Assembly: GCA_027046105.1 (NCBI GenBank)
Contig: JALTZQ010000196.1
Span: 1-38,039 of the forward strand
Direction of reading: 5' to 3'
Source: Pyrodictiaceae archaeon
Lineage (GTDB): Archaea; Thermoproteota; Thermoprotei_A; Sulfolobales; Pyrodictiaceae
DNA length: 38,039 nucleotides
Shown: piece by piece, positions 1 through 7,460 of the stretch
How the letters are laid out: each line of letters opens with the position of its first letter
Position numbering within the stretch: position 1 is the first letter of the stretch
The notes under the pieces: model-generated
The model's database searches: none
Told to the model about the DNA's origin: nothing
Seen by the model: the letters and a program-made list of their open reading frames with translations, nothing else
Translations under genes and position numbers: made by a program

Positions 1-69
1 GTATAGCCCGGACCAGTATGCGGGCCTGTCAAGCCCGTGACCCGGGTTCAAATCCCGGCCGCGGCGCCA
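1..69 (+). tRNA. tRNA-Asp (GUC), 5' end cut by window edge
   Basis: The anticodon stem CGGGC/GCCCG closes a seven-base loop CTGTCAA with anticodon GTC, which decodes Asp. The T arm has stem CCGGG/CCCGG around TTCAAAT. The 3' acceptor strand CCGCGGC, discriminator G and encoded CCA end at 69. The 5' acceptor strand (expected GCCGCGG) and part of the D arm lie before base 1. No intron is seen in the visible part. Confidence 0.95.
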
Positions 70-404
70 TAATTAAGAGGACGAGAAGCCAATCCTCATC
101 CACCCTCACCTACTCAAACCACAACGCGATCACATACTAAATCTTTCACCAACCTATTATCGCCTATCCTCTTTCAAAGCCTTAGAGTCAACCTCTTCTG
201 GAGAAGGAGACATAATTCTGAAACAAAACCCCTTAACTCAAAACTCCAATCCAATGAGGCCGGTTGAGCTTTATATAATACGTGTTAATACGTATAAATT
301 CAACTCAACTATGTCCGTGATTAGTGTACACTAGTACAGCACCCATTTACCCATTTATAATATGCAACGTTTCTACTTTACTAAGGTGACGTATGTAATC
401 TTGT
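70..404. other. Intergenic stretch with promoter-like and repeat elements
   Basis: No convincing gene is seen. A minus-strand ORF of 18 codons (157-213) is too short to support. Three features stand out: an AT-rich TATA-like run (GCTTTATATAATACG, about 269-283); the 9-base unit TTAATACGT, present in full near 285-293 and as TAATACGT just before it; and a perfect 12-base palindrome TAGTGTACACTA at 322-333. The palindrome lies downstream of the MNT gene end, so it is not an obvious operator for that pair. Confidence 0.4.
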
Positions 405-794
405 CTATTTAGTCTCTAGCAGCTCTAACTCATCTACTATTAGTATACCTTTGCCTAATGCTTCCACCACTATTGGGTTTCCTTTTTCTATAAGCCGCTT
501 TAGCTCCTCTACCGTAACTATCACTGGCTCAATACCTGGAGTCAACCTTAGACAGTCTTCGACAAGGTCTAGCCTGCGAAGAGGATTATCTGGCAACTTC
601 CTACCGACTACGATTAAGACGTCAACATCACTCCACTCATTGAAGTCTCCACGAGCATAACTTCCATAGATAATTACTGTAATCCTACCAAGTTTTTCAC
701 TAACACAATTCGCGAACTTTTCTGCCTCTACTAGTGCTCTCTCCCATCTTCTTTTCCTCTCTTCAATAACCTTTCCCAGGTCTTCATCACCCAT
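405..794 (-). CDS. MNT-type minimal nucleotidyltransferase (antitoxin-like)
   Basis: This is a 129-residue minimal nucleotidyltransferase. The family signature GSYARGD begins near residue 44, and the paired acidic residues SDVDV follow at 55-59, so the metal-binding DxD is intact. Such proteins usually partner HEPN proteins, and in characterised MntA/HepT pairs the MNT protein modifies the HEPN partner with AMP. Here the ATG lies inside the 3' end of the upstream HEPN gene (64 bp overlap, 731-794), which indicates translational coupling. The function is inferred from family and pairing; the substrate is unknown. Confidence 0.85.
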   Translation of the reverse strand: MGDEDLGKVIEERKRRWERALVEAEKFANCVSEKLGRITVIIYGSYARGDFNEWSDVDVLIVVGRKLPDNPLRRLDLVEDCLRLTPGIEPVIVTVEELKRLIEKGNPIVVEALGKGILIVDELELLETK

Positions 795-1171
795 TCTATT
801 ACTTGCTGTGCTTGGCTTATCGCTTCCTCAGCTTCACTCCTACTATAATATTCTTCTGGTATACCTTCACTCCAAGCATCAGGATATCTTGTAGGTGTAT
901 AAAACTTGTTAAGCCTAATACATGCCTCCCGTACCTCCTCCGAAACCTCTATGCCTAGTTCTACCTCAATGTACTCAAGGAGCTTAGTTAACGAGTGGCC
1001 AATGCGGGGTTTACCAGTACCCCATAGTAACGCCTTGAGTGCTTTTTCGGCTGCTTGGTGTGCTTTGAAACAAGCCCAATTATGGTCGTTATGCTGCATG
1101 TCCCGCTTTGCAGACTCAAGCGTTCTCCTAGCACTCTCAATCCACCTTTTAAACTCTGTCCTATCTAGCAC
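731..1171 (-). CDS. HEPN domain protein (toxin-like partner of the MNT gene)
   Basis: A helical protein of 146 residues with the HEPN pattern: AHQAAEKALKALL around residues 37-49 and a TRYPDA element near 94-99, typical of archaeal HEPN proteins. No RX4-6H ribonuclease motif is visible, so nuclease activity cannot be assumed. I chose the GTG at 1171 because a GAGG lies 10-13 bases upstream and the product then begins directly at the HEPN helices. The frame is open to an ATG at 1270, but that adds an unlikely Cys-rich hydrophobic leader. It is the first gene of a two-gene operon with the overlapping MNT gene. Confidence 0.8.
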   Translation of the reverse strand: MLDRTEFKRWIESARRTLESAKRDMQHNDHNWACFKAHQAAEKALKALLWGTGKPRIGHSLTKLLEYIEVELGIEVSEEVREACIRLNKFYTPTRYPDAWSEGIPEEYYSRSEAEEAISQAQQVIEWVMKTWERLLKRGKEDGREH

Positions 1172-1769
1172 TTTTAGCCGCCTCACTTTCCGAACTTTTA
1201 CGGTACCAAAACAACTATAGTAACACAAACACACTTTTAAGAGCGGGACTCGTCTAAACCATATAAACAACAGTAGCCTATATCTAGGTTCAGAGCAACT
1301 ATAGTATCATAGCGTTACATTGGGATTGTATATATCAACAAAATCTTTTCCACTACATCTCTATTAGTAAACTTTGGAACATACCAAGCTTGTATAACGC
1401 CGATGAAGAGCCGTCGGACGTCTATGAGGAACAATCCATGACTGGTCCCCTGGCTGCACTGAGGCACTAGACTATTAAAGAAATGAAAGGGCTCAGGTCA
1501 TCGACCCCTCCTCATTACCCTGGTTTGCAGCTCGGTTTATGTCGGCTTCTTCACAGCCTCCTTGATTATTGTACTCCAAGACTAACATATTATAGGCTCG
1601 GTACTGGTGTCTAACATCACCTAGCTAAGCCGTTGCCTCAGCAATACCAGCCTTCCTCACAGCCCTCTAGGATGTATCTAAGAGGTTTAGGTAGCTTAGA
1701 ACCCTTATCCTAAGACAGTACCATCTCTATAACCTGCTTGTTATATTAACACTTTCTTGGGAGAATACC
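1172..1769. other. 598 bp gap without an intact gene; possible transposase remnant
   Basis: No intact gene is seen on either strand. A minus-strand fragment (about 1493-1630) reads as a broken C-terminal tail, with a short ADINRAANQG stretch that loosely resembles the end of IS605-type TnpB proteins; stops interrupt it upstream. The right end carries the cca promoter: a TATA-like TTATATTAAC at 1741-1750, about 26 bases before the cca ATG. TATA-like runs for the HEPN gene lie near 1230 and 1260 on the minus strand. Confidence 0.35.
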
Positions 1770-3158
1770 ATGCAGTGTCCACGAGGAGTGATAGAGGAAA
1801 AGATACTCGCTAAGGTAAGACCTAATACAAAGGAGCGCATATTAGCAAAACACATTGCTGACACTATAACTACCATGTTGAAAGAAGCCTTGGACAATAA
1901 TGTTGTAATTACTGTTGAAGGCAGTTATGCTAAAGACACATGGCTGCGTGGTGACCTTGATATCGATATATTTGTTCTCTATCCCCGTAATAAGTGTCTT
2001 AAAGCAATCAACAGTGGTGAGGCATTAACTAGACTACGAGAGGCACTTAAAGGCTTTCAGGCCGAGGAGAGGTATGCGCAACACCCCTACCTAAGGATAC
2101 TTATTGAAAATGTATGGGTTGATGTAGTACCGGGTTGCCTTATAAAGCCCGGTGAAAAGCCTCTCACAGCGGTCGATCGTACACCATTACATAGACAGTA
2201 TATTACGAGTAAACTTTCGTTAGATCAGCGTGATGAAGTACGCTTATTAAAAAAGTTCTTCAAAGGAATAGGTGTCTATGGTGCAGAGATAGCTGTTCGC
2301 GGCTTCTCTGGATACCTTGCTGAGCTACTAGTGGCATACTATGGCTGTTTTAGAAAAGTACTTGCAGAAGCTGCAAGATGGAAACCGCCCGTCGTAATCG
2401 ATATTGAAGGCCACTGGCAAGGGAGAGAGCAACAGTTGCTAGCTAAGTTTAGCCAACAACCGTTAATCGTTGTTGACCCCGTAGATCCGGAAAGGAATGC
2501 AGCAGCAGCAGTATCGCTCAAAAGTATGGCACTCTTCTCCGTTGCTGCTAGAGCCTATCTAGCACAACCAAGCATAGAGTTCTTCGAACCAACCACTTAC
2601 CACAAACCATTGTTTCTAGACCAACGCAATGCTGTAGTAGTCTCTATGAAACCGCCACAAAGAGAAGTGACCGATAAGCTTTGGGGAATTGGCCAAAGAA
2701 CGGCATTCACCATCAAAAGAGTCTTGTCTACAAAAGGCTACACTATAGTAGATACTAGTGTACGAGTAGATGAAAAAGAGAACGTTATCTGGATTCTCGT
2801 AGAACTTCTTGAAAAAGAACTACCCCCTCTCGAGATAGTTAAAGGTCCACCTTTCTGGCTAAAAGACCATGTAGAGCGTTTTCTCGCTAAACATCTAAGT
2901 GAAGATGCAGAAGTCTGGATAGGAGATGACGGTAGAGTCTACGCTTTACGTCAGCGTAGTTACCATACCCCCCTTGATATACTGAGAAGGAATATACAGT
3001 GGGTTCCCGGAACTGCAAGAGACTACAAGATAGAGGTGCATATGGTAGAGACGCATATAAATGAAAACATAGTTGATCTTCTTGTTAAAACACCTGAATG
3101 GCTATGGAGGATGAAAAAGAGCCTTGGAACACAAAGTAGAAAAGCTACCACTAAGTAA
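1770..3158 (+). CDS. cca: CCA tRNA nucleotidyltransferase (archaeal class I)
   Basis: A 462-residue enzyme that adds or repairs the 3' CCA of tRNAs using CTP and ATP without a nucleic-acid template. The class I signature is clear: GSYAKDTW at residues 51-58 followed by GDLDIDIFV at 61-69, which supplies the catalytic acidic residues. Length matches archaeal CCA enzymes (about 440-460). The ATG has a GGGAG about 8 bases upstream. A TATA-like element only about 26 bases before the ATG suggests a very short leader. It starts a cluster with the kinase and HTH genes. Both tRNAs in the window already encode CCA, so repair may be a major role here. Confidence 0.95.
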   Translation: MQCPRGVIEEKILAKVRPNTKERILAKHIADTITTMLKEALDNNVVITVEGSYAKDTWLRGDLDIDIFVLYPRNKCLKAINSGEALTRLREALKGFQAEERYAQHPYLRILIENVWVDVVPGCLIKPGEKPLTAVDRTPLHRQYITSKLSLDQRDEVRLLKKFFKGIGVYGAEIAVRGFSGYLAELLVAYYGCFRKVLAEAARWKPPVVIDIEGHWQGREQQLLAKFSQQPLIVVDPVDPERNAAAAVSLKSMALFSVAARAYLAQPSIEFFEPTTYHKPLFLDQRNAVVVSMKPPQREVTDKLWGIGQRTAFTIKRVLSTKGYTIVDTSVRVDEKENVIWILVELLEKELPPLEIVKGPPFWLKDHVERFLAKHLSEDAEVWIGDDGRVYALRQRSYHTPLDILRRNIQWVPGTARDYKIEVHMVETHINENIVDLLVKTPEWLWRMKKSLGTQSRKATTK

Positions 3159-3870
3159 TGCCAAACAGATCATTTGCTATCCCTATCCAGAAAGTCCTAG
3201 CTGTAGCACCTTAATAGAACACCTCGAAGATATTGGCATAGAAGCAGTGTTAAGCTATGGAAGGAGACGGCTAAACAAATATAAAGTGCTAGGTATAGGA
3301 TGGGCCAGCATCGTAGTCATGGCTTTATGGAAAGGATCCCCCGTAGCAGTAAAAATACTGAGAATTGACAGTCGCAGAAAGAGTCTTCTTTGGGAAGGCC
3401 TTCTAGCATCAATAGCGGCAAGCCATGATGTAGCTCCACGTGTACATTACTACTCACGCTATGCTGTAATCCAAGAACCTATACTAGGCCCTAACCTAGG
3501 AGAATATAACGCAAAGGATTGCTGGATAGCTTGGAACATGCTTCGAAGACTATTATTGAAAGCTAGAATACTCGATATACTAGGAATAAGGCATAATGAG
3601 CTTGCAAGGCCAGAGAAACAAATACTCCTAAAACGTAATGAACCATACATTATTGACTACGAGTCAGCAACATTATCGAAAATTCCACACAATCTAACAC
3701 AACTCATAGGAGGACTAACAAGACTAGATTGGATTAAAAAGGTTTTTCCAGGGATAATAGAAATCAGAACCAGACAGCTCCTCAGACAATACAAACAAAC
3801 ACCTAACCAAATAGTCTTCGAGGAAATACTTCATAACCTCGGAGAACCATCCATGATCGACTGTACATAA
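3124..3870 (+). CDS. Atypical archaeal Ser/Thr protein kinase-like protein (COG2112 type)
   Basis: A 248-residue protein with a reduced kinase fold. It has a glycine-poor nucleotide loop (LGIGWASIV, about 56-64), the VAVK lysine near 77 and a helix-C-type Glu near 91. HNEL at 157-160 stands where kinases have HRDL, and DYE at 178-180 stands where they have DFG. The HxEL...RP/DxE pattern matches my recollection of the uncharacterised archaeal COG2112 family. The start is TTG at 3124, overlapping cca by 35 bp, with GGAGG about 13 bases upstream; no other good start precedes the nucleotide loop. Its substrate is unknown. The overlap argues for co-expression with cca. Confidence 0.75.
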   Translation: MEHKVEKLPLSNAKQIICYPYPESPSCSTLIEHLEDIGIEAVLSYGRRRLNKYKVLGIGWASIVVMALWKGSPVAVKILRIDSRRKSLLWEGLLASIAASHDVAPRVHYYSRYAVIQEPILGPNLGEYNAKDCWIAWNMLRRLLLKARILDILGIRHNELARPEKQILLKRNEPYIIDYESATLSKIPHNLTQLIGGLTRLDWIKKVFPGIIEIRTRQLLRQYKQTPNQIVFEEILHNLGEPSMIDCT

Positions 3871-3887
3871 TGTGGTGATAGCAGGCC

Positions 3888-4265
3888 TTGAACCTTAGTA
3901 AATGGGCATGCAAAGCTCTCGCATACATGACCCCCGAAAATCGCGTACACATTATAGAATTAGTAGCTGCAAAAGGATATAGCGGCCGTGAATTAGCTAC
4001 CTTAATGGCTGTAAGCCCTGCCGCAGTATCACGTTACCTGCACCACAAGCTTTATCCAAGCATGGTCTCGCTATGTAGGCTTATAGATAATGTTGATGAA
4101 GCTACTGTGAGGGAAATTGTAGAGTATATTGCTCATACACTTATCGAGCAAACCATAAAACTACTGCAAGAGCTTGCGCAAACAGACAAAGAACTAGCAT
4201 ATAAGCTTATTGAAGAACTAGCCGATAAAATCGCAGAAATGATAGAAGAGTACTCGAGCCTATGA
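3888..4265 (+). CDS. Helix-turn-helix transcriptional regulator, small
   Basis: A 125-residue protein. Residues about 30-60 contain a helix-turn-helix of the XRE/sigma-like kind (GYSGRELATLMAVSPAAVSR). An acidic, helical C-terminal half (ELAQTDKELAYKLIEELADK) may dimerise. Translation most likely starts at TTG 3888, with a GGTGAT SD at about 3874-3879. It follows the kinase gene by 17 bp, so cca-kinase-HTH are probably one transcription unit. Its targets are not evident from the sequence. Confidence 0.7.
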   Translation: MNLSKWACKALAYMTPENRVHIIELVAAKGYSGRELATLMAVSPAAVSRYLHHKLYPSMVSLCRLIDNVDEATVREIVEYIAHTLIEQTIKLLQELAQTDKELAYKLIEELADKIAEMIEEYSSL

Positions 4266-4268
4266 AAA

Positions 4269-4601
4269 CTAATCCTCTTCAAGCGGCTCAATACCTATTA
4301 GTTGCCCCCCACTAATCTCATCACATCCTTCAATAAGCTGTGGACGAAATTCAACATACTTCTGCCTATAAACAAGAACACCTTCAGCCCTACAATTACC
4401 AATAGCAAGCCTTAGATAGCCATAGAGGTAGTCGAATCGTGTCAACTCAACCCTTGCACTATCATATCCAAACTTCCATGTTCCAGCACGTTCTGGGGAA
4501 GGTTCTACAATTGCACCCCATATACTACGATATATAGCAGCTGCAACACCCTGCTTTGCCAAGGACAAGAGCGCATTGACGAAAACACCCAGATCCGCCA
4601 T
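4269..4601 (-). CDS. Hypothetical protein, 110 residues
   Basis: I do not recognise this protein. It begins with a hydrophobic/amphipathic helix (residues about 1-25, MADLGVFVNALLSLAKQG) followed by a mixed, probably beta-rich part containing WKFGYDS, LTRFDYLYGYLRLAIGN and QKYVEFRPQL. No metal-binding cluster or transmembrane helix is evident. The ATG at 4601 is chosen because a near-perfect SD (GGAGGTG, 4608-4614) sits six bases upstream; an open extension to 4670 lacks such a site. A TATA-like CTTATATTC lies about 50-60 bases upstream. It converges on the HTH gene with a three-base gap. Confidence 0.65.
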   Translation of the reverse strand: MADLGVFVNALLSLAKQGVAAAIYRSIWGAIVEPSPERAGTWKFGYDSARVELTRFDYLYGYLRLAIGNCRAEGVLVYRQKYVEFRPQLIEGCDEISGGQLIGIEPLEED

Positions 4602-4720
4602 TGACAGCACCTCCAGCCACCCAACACATAACAGCAACTCCCTAAAGCTTCGAATATAAGTCTTGTACACGATCTATAAGAGGTTAGAAAAATGGTACAA
4701 ATGAGCTCATGGATGAAAAA

Positions 4721-4730
4721 CCTATAAACG
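4721..4730 (+). promoter_or_regulatory. TATA box for tRNA-Leu
   Basis: CCTATAAACG is centred about 36 bases before the mature tRNA 5' end. That fits an archaeal TATA element with a short 5' leader to be trimmed by RNase P. The adjacent upstream purines could be the BRE. Confidence 0.55.
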
Positions 4731-4761
4731 AGGCCCAGGAAGCCAACAGCAAAGCATGGCT

Positions 4762-4849
4762 GCGGGGGTGCCCGAGCCAGGTCAAAGGGGTCGGGCTTAG
4801 GACCCGATGGCGTAGGCCTGCGTGGGTTCAAATCCCACCCCCCGCACCA
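4762..4849 (+). tRNA. tRNA-Leu (UAG)
   Basis: Acceptor stem GCGGGGG/CCCCCGC with discriminator A and encoded CCA. The anticodon stem TCGGG/CCCGA encloses loop CTTAGGA, giving anticodon TAG (Leu, reads CUN). A long variable arm (roughly GGCGTAGGCCTGC) is typical of class II tRNA-Leu. The T arm is GTGGG/CCCAC around TTCAAAT. No intron is present. Confidence 0.97.
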
Positions 4850-5036
4850 TTTCCCATCACTACTCCTATCCACCATGATATCTCATTATACCATTAGTGG
4901 AATGGCTCGTACGAGATAGATTTGGGACAAGATTATTCAAACCGTGTACTACTATGGAGAGTAAGAGTGGCTAGAACAGTGAGGATGGGATCCCTGGCTG
5001 AAAAGATGTTGATGAGCTTTCGGTCGCACCGAGCAA

Positions 5037-6143
5037 GTGGGTGATTGGATGGATGCACTTACAATTATACTGTTATATCTTACTTTATGGCTCATCTTAA
5101 CAACGGCTTGTATGGTACGTTATTGTAGAGAGAACAAATATATCACTGTAACGCCCTTGTTCATCCTCGTTAGGTTTAAGCGCGTACCAGGATTCCTGGC
5201 CAAGATAAAAGAAGGTGGTTTCACAAGGATTATGTCTACTGCCGGCATAATCGCATTCGCTTTTGCAATGCTACAATTCTATGATGTTGCCCTATCTTCC
5301 TTGATAACGAGATTTCTACGTAGAGAAGAGGCCATTGCACCCTTTACTCCCCTCTTACCGGGTGTTACTATAAGCATTGAACTATTCCTATTGCTAATTC
5401 CAGGAATAGTTATAGCCATCATAGTCCATGAACTTGCCCACGCGGTCACCGCACGTGCTGAAGGACTCAGCATAAAATCATTCGGGATAGCTGTTTTCCT
5501 CGGTATCATACCAGGTGCCTTTGTCGAACTGGATGAAAACGAGCTTCAGCGGGCAAATCTTGTCTCAAGGCTACGAGTATATGCAGCAGGCACTGCTGCT
5601 AACTTAGCCACTGCACTAGTATTAATGGGCCTATTAGCCCTAATAATGCAGGGAGGCATTGGTTTCTATATTCTTGAAGTTGTTGAAGGCTCACCTGCAG
5701 ACGTAGCCGGCATTAAGCCCGGTTCACTCATACTCTCTGTCAACAATACAGTACCAAGAACTTTCCTAGACCTAAGATTACTACTTGCCAATAGCACTAG
5801 TGTAATCGTGGATCTTGAACATAAGGGCTTAACTTATAGAGTAAACATGACTAAAGGCATTGATGACAAGTATGGTATCATAATCGGTATTGTACCTTTT
5901 AGTCTAGTCTCCTTAGTGGCTGGCGATGCAATAATGGCTCATAGACTATTCAATATAATAGATTTAGCTATGAAGATAAACATGGCATTAGCCGTGATAA
6001 ATGCTGCACCAATACTAATTACGGATGGAGCAAAGGTTATTGATGCACTTACGGGGCCGAGACGAAGATGGATTAGCATGATTATCCAGGTAGCCACACT
6101 ACTTCTACTTCTACTCAACCTTAATCTTGAGCTAATAGGTTAA
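5037..6143 (+). CDS. M50-family site-2-type membrane metalloprotease with PDZ domain
   Basis: A 368-residue polytopic membrane protein. The zinc-protease motif HELAH is at residues 131-135 within a transmembrane segment. The second motif, NAAPILITDGAK near residue 330, supplies the third ligand (Asp). Between them is a PDZ-like region (VVEGSPADVAGIKPGSLILSV). This is the intramembrane protease architecture of S2P/RseP proteins, which release membrane-bound regulators; its substrate here is unknown. The start is GTG 5037 or ATG 5049. The ATG has GGTGAT only three bases upstream and the GTG has none, so the choice is open. A 5-bp hairpin (TCGGT/ACCGA, 5020-5032) lies directly upstream. Confidence 0.9.
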   Translation: MGDWMDALTIILLYLTLWLILTTACMVRYCRENKYITVTPLFILVRFKRVPGFLAKIKEGGFTRIMSTAGIIAFAFAMLQFYDVALSSLITRFLRREEAIAPFTPLLPGVTISIELFLLLIPGIVIAIIVHELAHAVTARAEGLSIKSFGIAVFLGIIPGAFVELDENELQRANLVSRLRVYAAGTAANLATALVLMGLLALIMQGGIGFYILEVVEGSPADVAGIKPGSLILSVNNTVPRTFLDLRLLLANSTSVIVDLEHKGLTYRVNMTKGIDDKYGIIIGIVPFSLVSLVAGDAIMAHRLFNIIDLAMKINMALAVINAAPILITDGAKVIDALTGPRRRWISMIIQVATLLLLLLNLNLELIG

Positions 6144-6156
6144 AGGAGAAAATTTG

Positions 6157-7353
6157 TTAGAAAACGATGTCATTGAATGTAAGTATCTTTACACCTTGAG
6201 GTCTTCTCTCGATACTACCTATCTTGGCAGCTATTATTATTTGAACACCCTTCTCAGCAGCAAGATTTAGTAGTCTTTGGGTAATAATTCCGTCATAAAC
6301 TATAGCATAGACTTCTCCCGGTTCTTTTTTCTGAAGCTCATTATATAGATCCTTAACTTGAACTCTAGCAAGTTGCTCCCATTTCTCATTAAATAATACA
6401 GCCTCCAAAGTACCTTGCAAGTCTCTAACCACATCAATGATAGAGACTGGTAGCTCAAGCTTTGCAACCTCTATTTGCTGCATTGGCTTCTGCTGTGGTT
6501 TTGGTTGTTTCTCCTCAACAGTTTTTATGCCAAGTTTACGCTCGAGCATTTCACGATACTGTTTAGCTGGTATTAAGTTCTTGAGCGCACGAGCTATCTC
6601 GCGTCCAGTTAGCTCCTCTACTTCCTTACCTGGAGGAGCTCTAGCTACAAAATCAATGTCTGCTGATCGAAGTAACTCAAGTAGAACAAGATCGCCCCCA
6701 TGATCGCCGTCCACGAATGCTATGGTCTTTTTCTCTCTAGACAGTTTTGCTATAGTTTCAGGTATTTTACCTCGTGCACCCTCAATTGCAATTACATTAC
6801 GATAGCCATAACGTAACAAGTTTATGACGTCTGCACGACCCTCAACTATTATTATCTCGTCGCTTTTGTCAACATCTGGACCCGCAGGTAGCCCCTCAGG
6901 ACCATAACTGATGATTTCTCCTTTCCTTACAGATTCGCTTATCTCCCTAAGTACTTCCTTAAGATCTGGAGTCTTTTCTAGAGACCATATCCTCAGTATT
7001 TCCTTGGCACGTTCAACTATTTTCTTTATCTTTTCAGCTCTAACATCTATAATATCTCTTATCTCTATCCGAGCCTTGTAGGGTCCTACACGATCTACTG
7101 ATTCAAGCATAGCTGCGAGTAAAGCTGTTTCTATCCTGTCAAGGTTAGACGGAACTGTTATTTCTCCAATGGTTTTCGAGTTGTGGTGTCTTACCTCAAC
7201 CTGTATTCTGCCTAGTCTTCCACGCTCTTGCAATTCACGTAGATCAAATTCCTCCCCAAAAAGGTTTTCCGTTTGACCAAATATTGCACCTATAATATCG
7301 TGCTTGTCTACTAAACCATCGACTTCTATCTTAGCCTTTATTAGATACTTCAA
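6157..7353 (-). CDS. dnaG: DnaG-type primase (archaeal)
   Basis: A 398-residue archaeal DnaG homologue. The TOPRIM domain has the Glu motif EGRAD at 171-175 and the DxD motif FVDGDHGGD around 213-221. In archaea DnaG is best known as a core component of the RNA-degrading exosome and has weak primase activity in vitro. Proteins of this family carry no bacterial-type zinc-binding N-terminus, and none is seen here. Translation starts at TTG 7353 with GGTGG about seven bases upstream. It is convergent with the M50 protease gene (13-base gap) and follows tyrS on the same strand. Confidence 0.93.
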   Translation of the reverse strand: MKYLIKAKIEVDGLVDKHDIIGAIFGQTENLFGEEFDLRELQERGRLGRIQVEVRHHNSKTIGEITVPSNLDRIETALLAAMLESVDRVGPYKARIEIRDIIDVRAEKIKKIVERAKEILRIWSLEKTPDLKEVLREISESVRKGEIISYGPEGLPAGPDVDKSDEIIIVEGRADVINLLRYGYRNVIAIEGARGKIPETIAKLSREKKTIAFVDGDHGGDLVLLELLRSADIDFVARAPPGKEVEELTGREIARALKNLIPAKQYREMLERKLGIKTVEEKQPKPQQKPMQQIEVAKLELPVSIIDVVRDLQGTLEAVLFNEKWEQLARVQVKDLYNELQKKEPGEVYAIVYDGIITQRLLNLAAEKGVQIIIAAKIGSIERRPQGVKILTFNDIVF

Positions 7354-7460
7354 CTTAAACCACCATTTCTCTGATCCTGCTTGTCATTTGCTCTTCCAAC
7401 TCATAGCCTCATAGAGTATTATGGGGCTTCTTAGCGTAGCCTATACCCTAGCCACGTGTC

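Noticed and set aside
157..213. Minus-strand 18-codon ORF beginning MSPSPEEVDS
   Set aside because: Too short, with no SD and no supporting homology I recognise.
1400..1470. C/D box guide RNA (GATGA ... CTGA with GCC/GGC flanks)
   Set aside because: No convincing D'/C' pair, an incomplete box C, and only three terminal base pairs.
4979..5032. C/D box guide RNA (GTGAGGA ... CTGA ... TTGATGA ... CCGA with 12-13 nt spacings)
   Set aside because: Box D would be CCGA instead of CTGA, there is no terminal stem, and the first guide region contains the self-complementary GGGATCCC. The match is probably chance.
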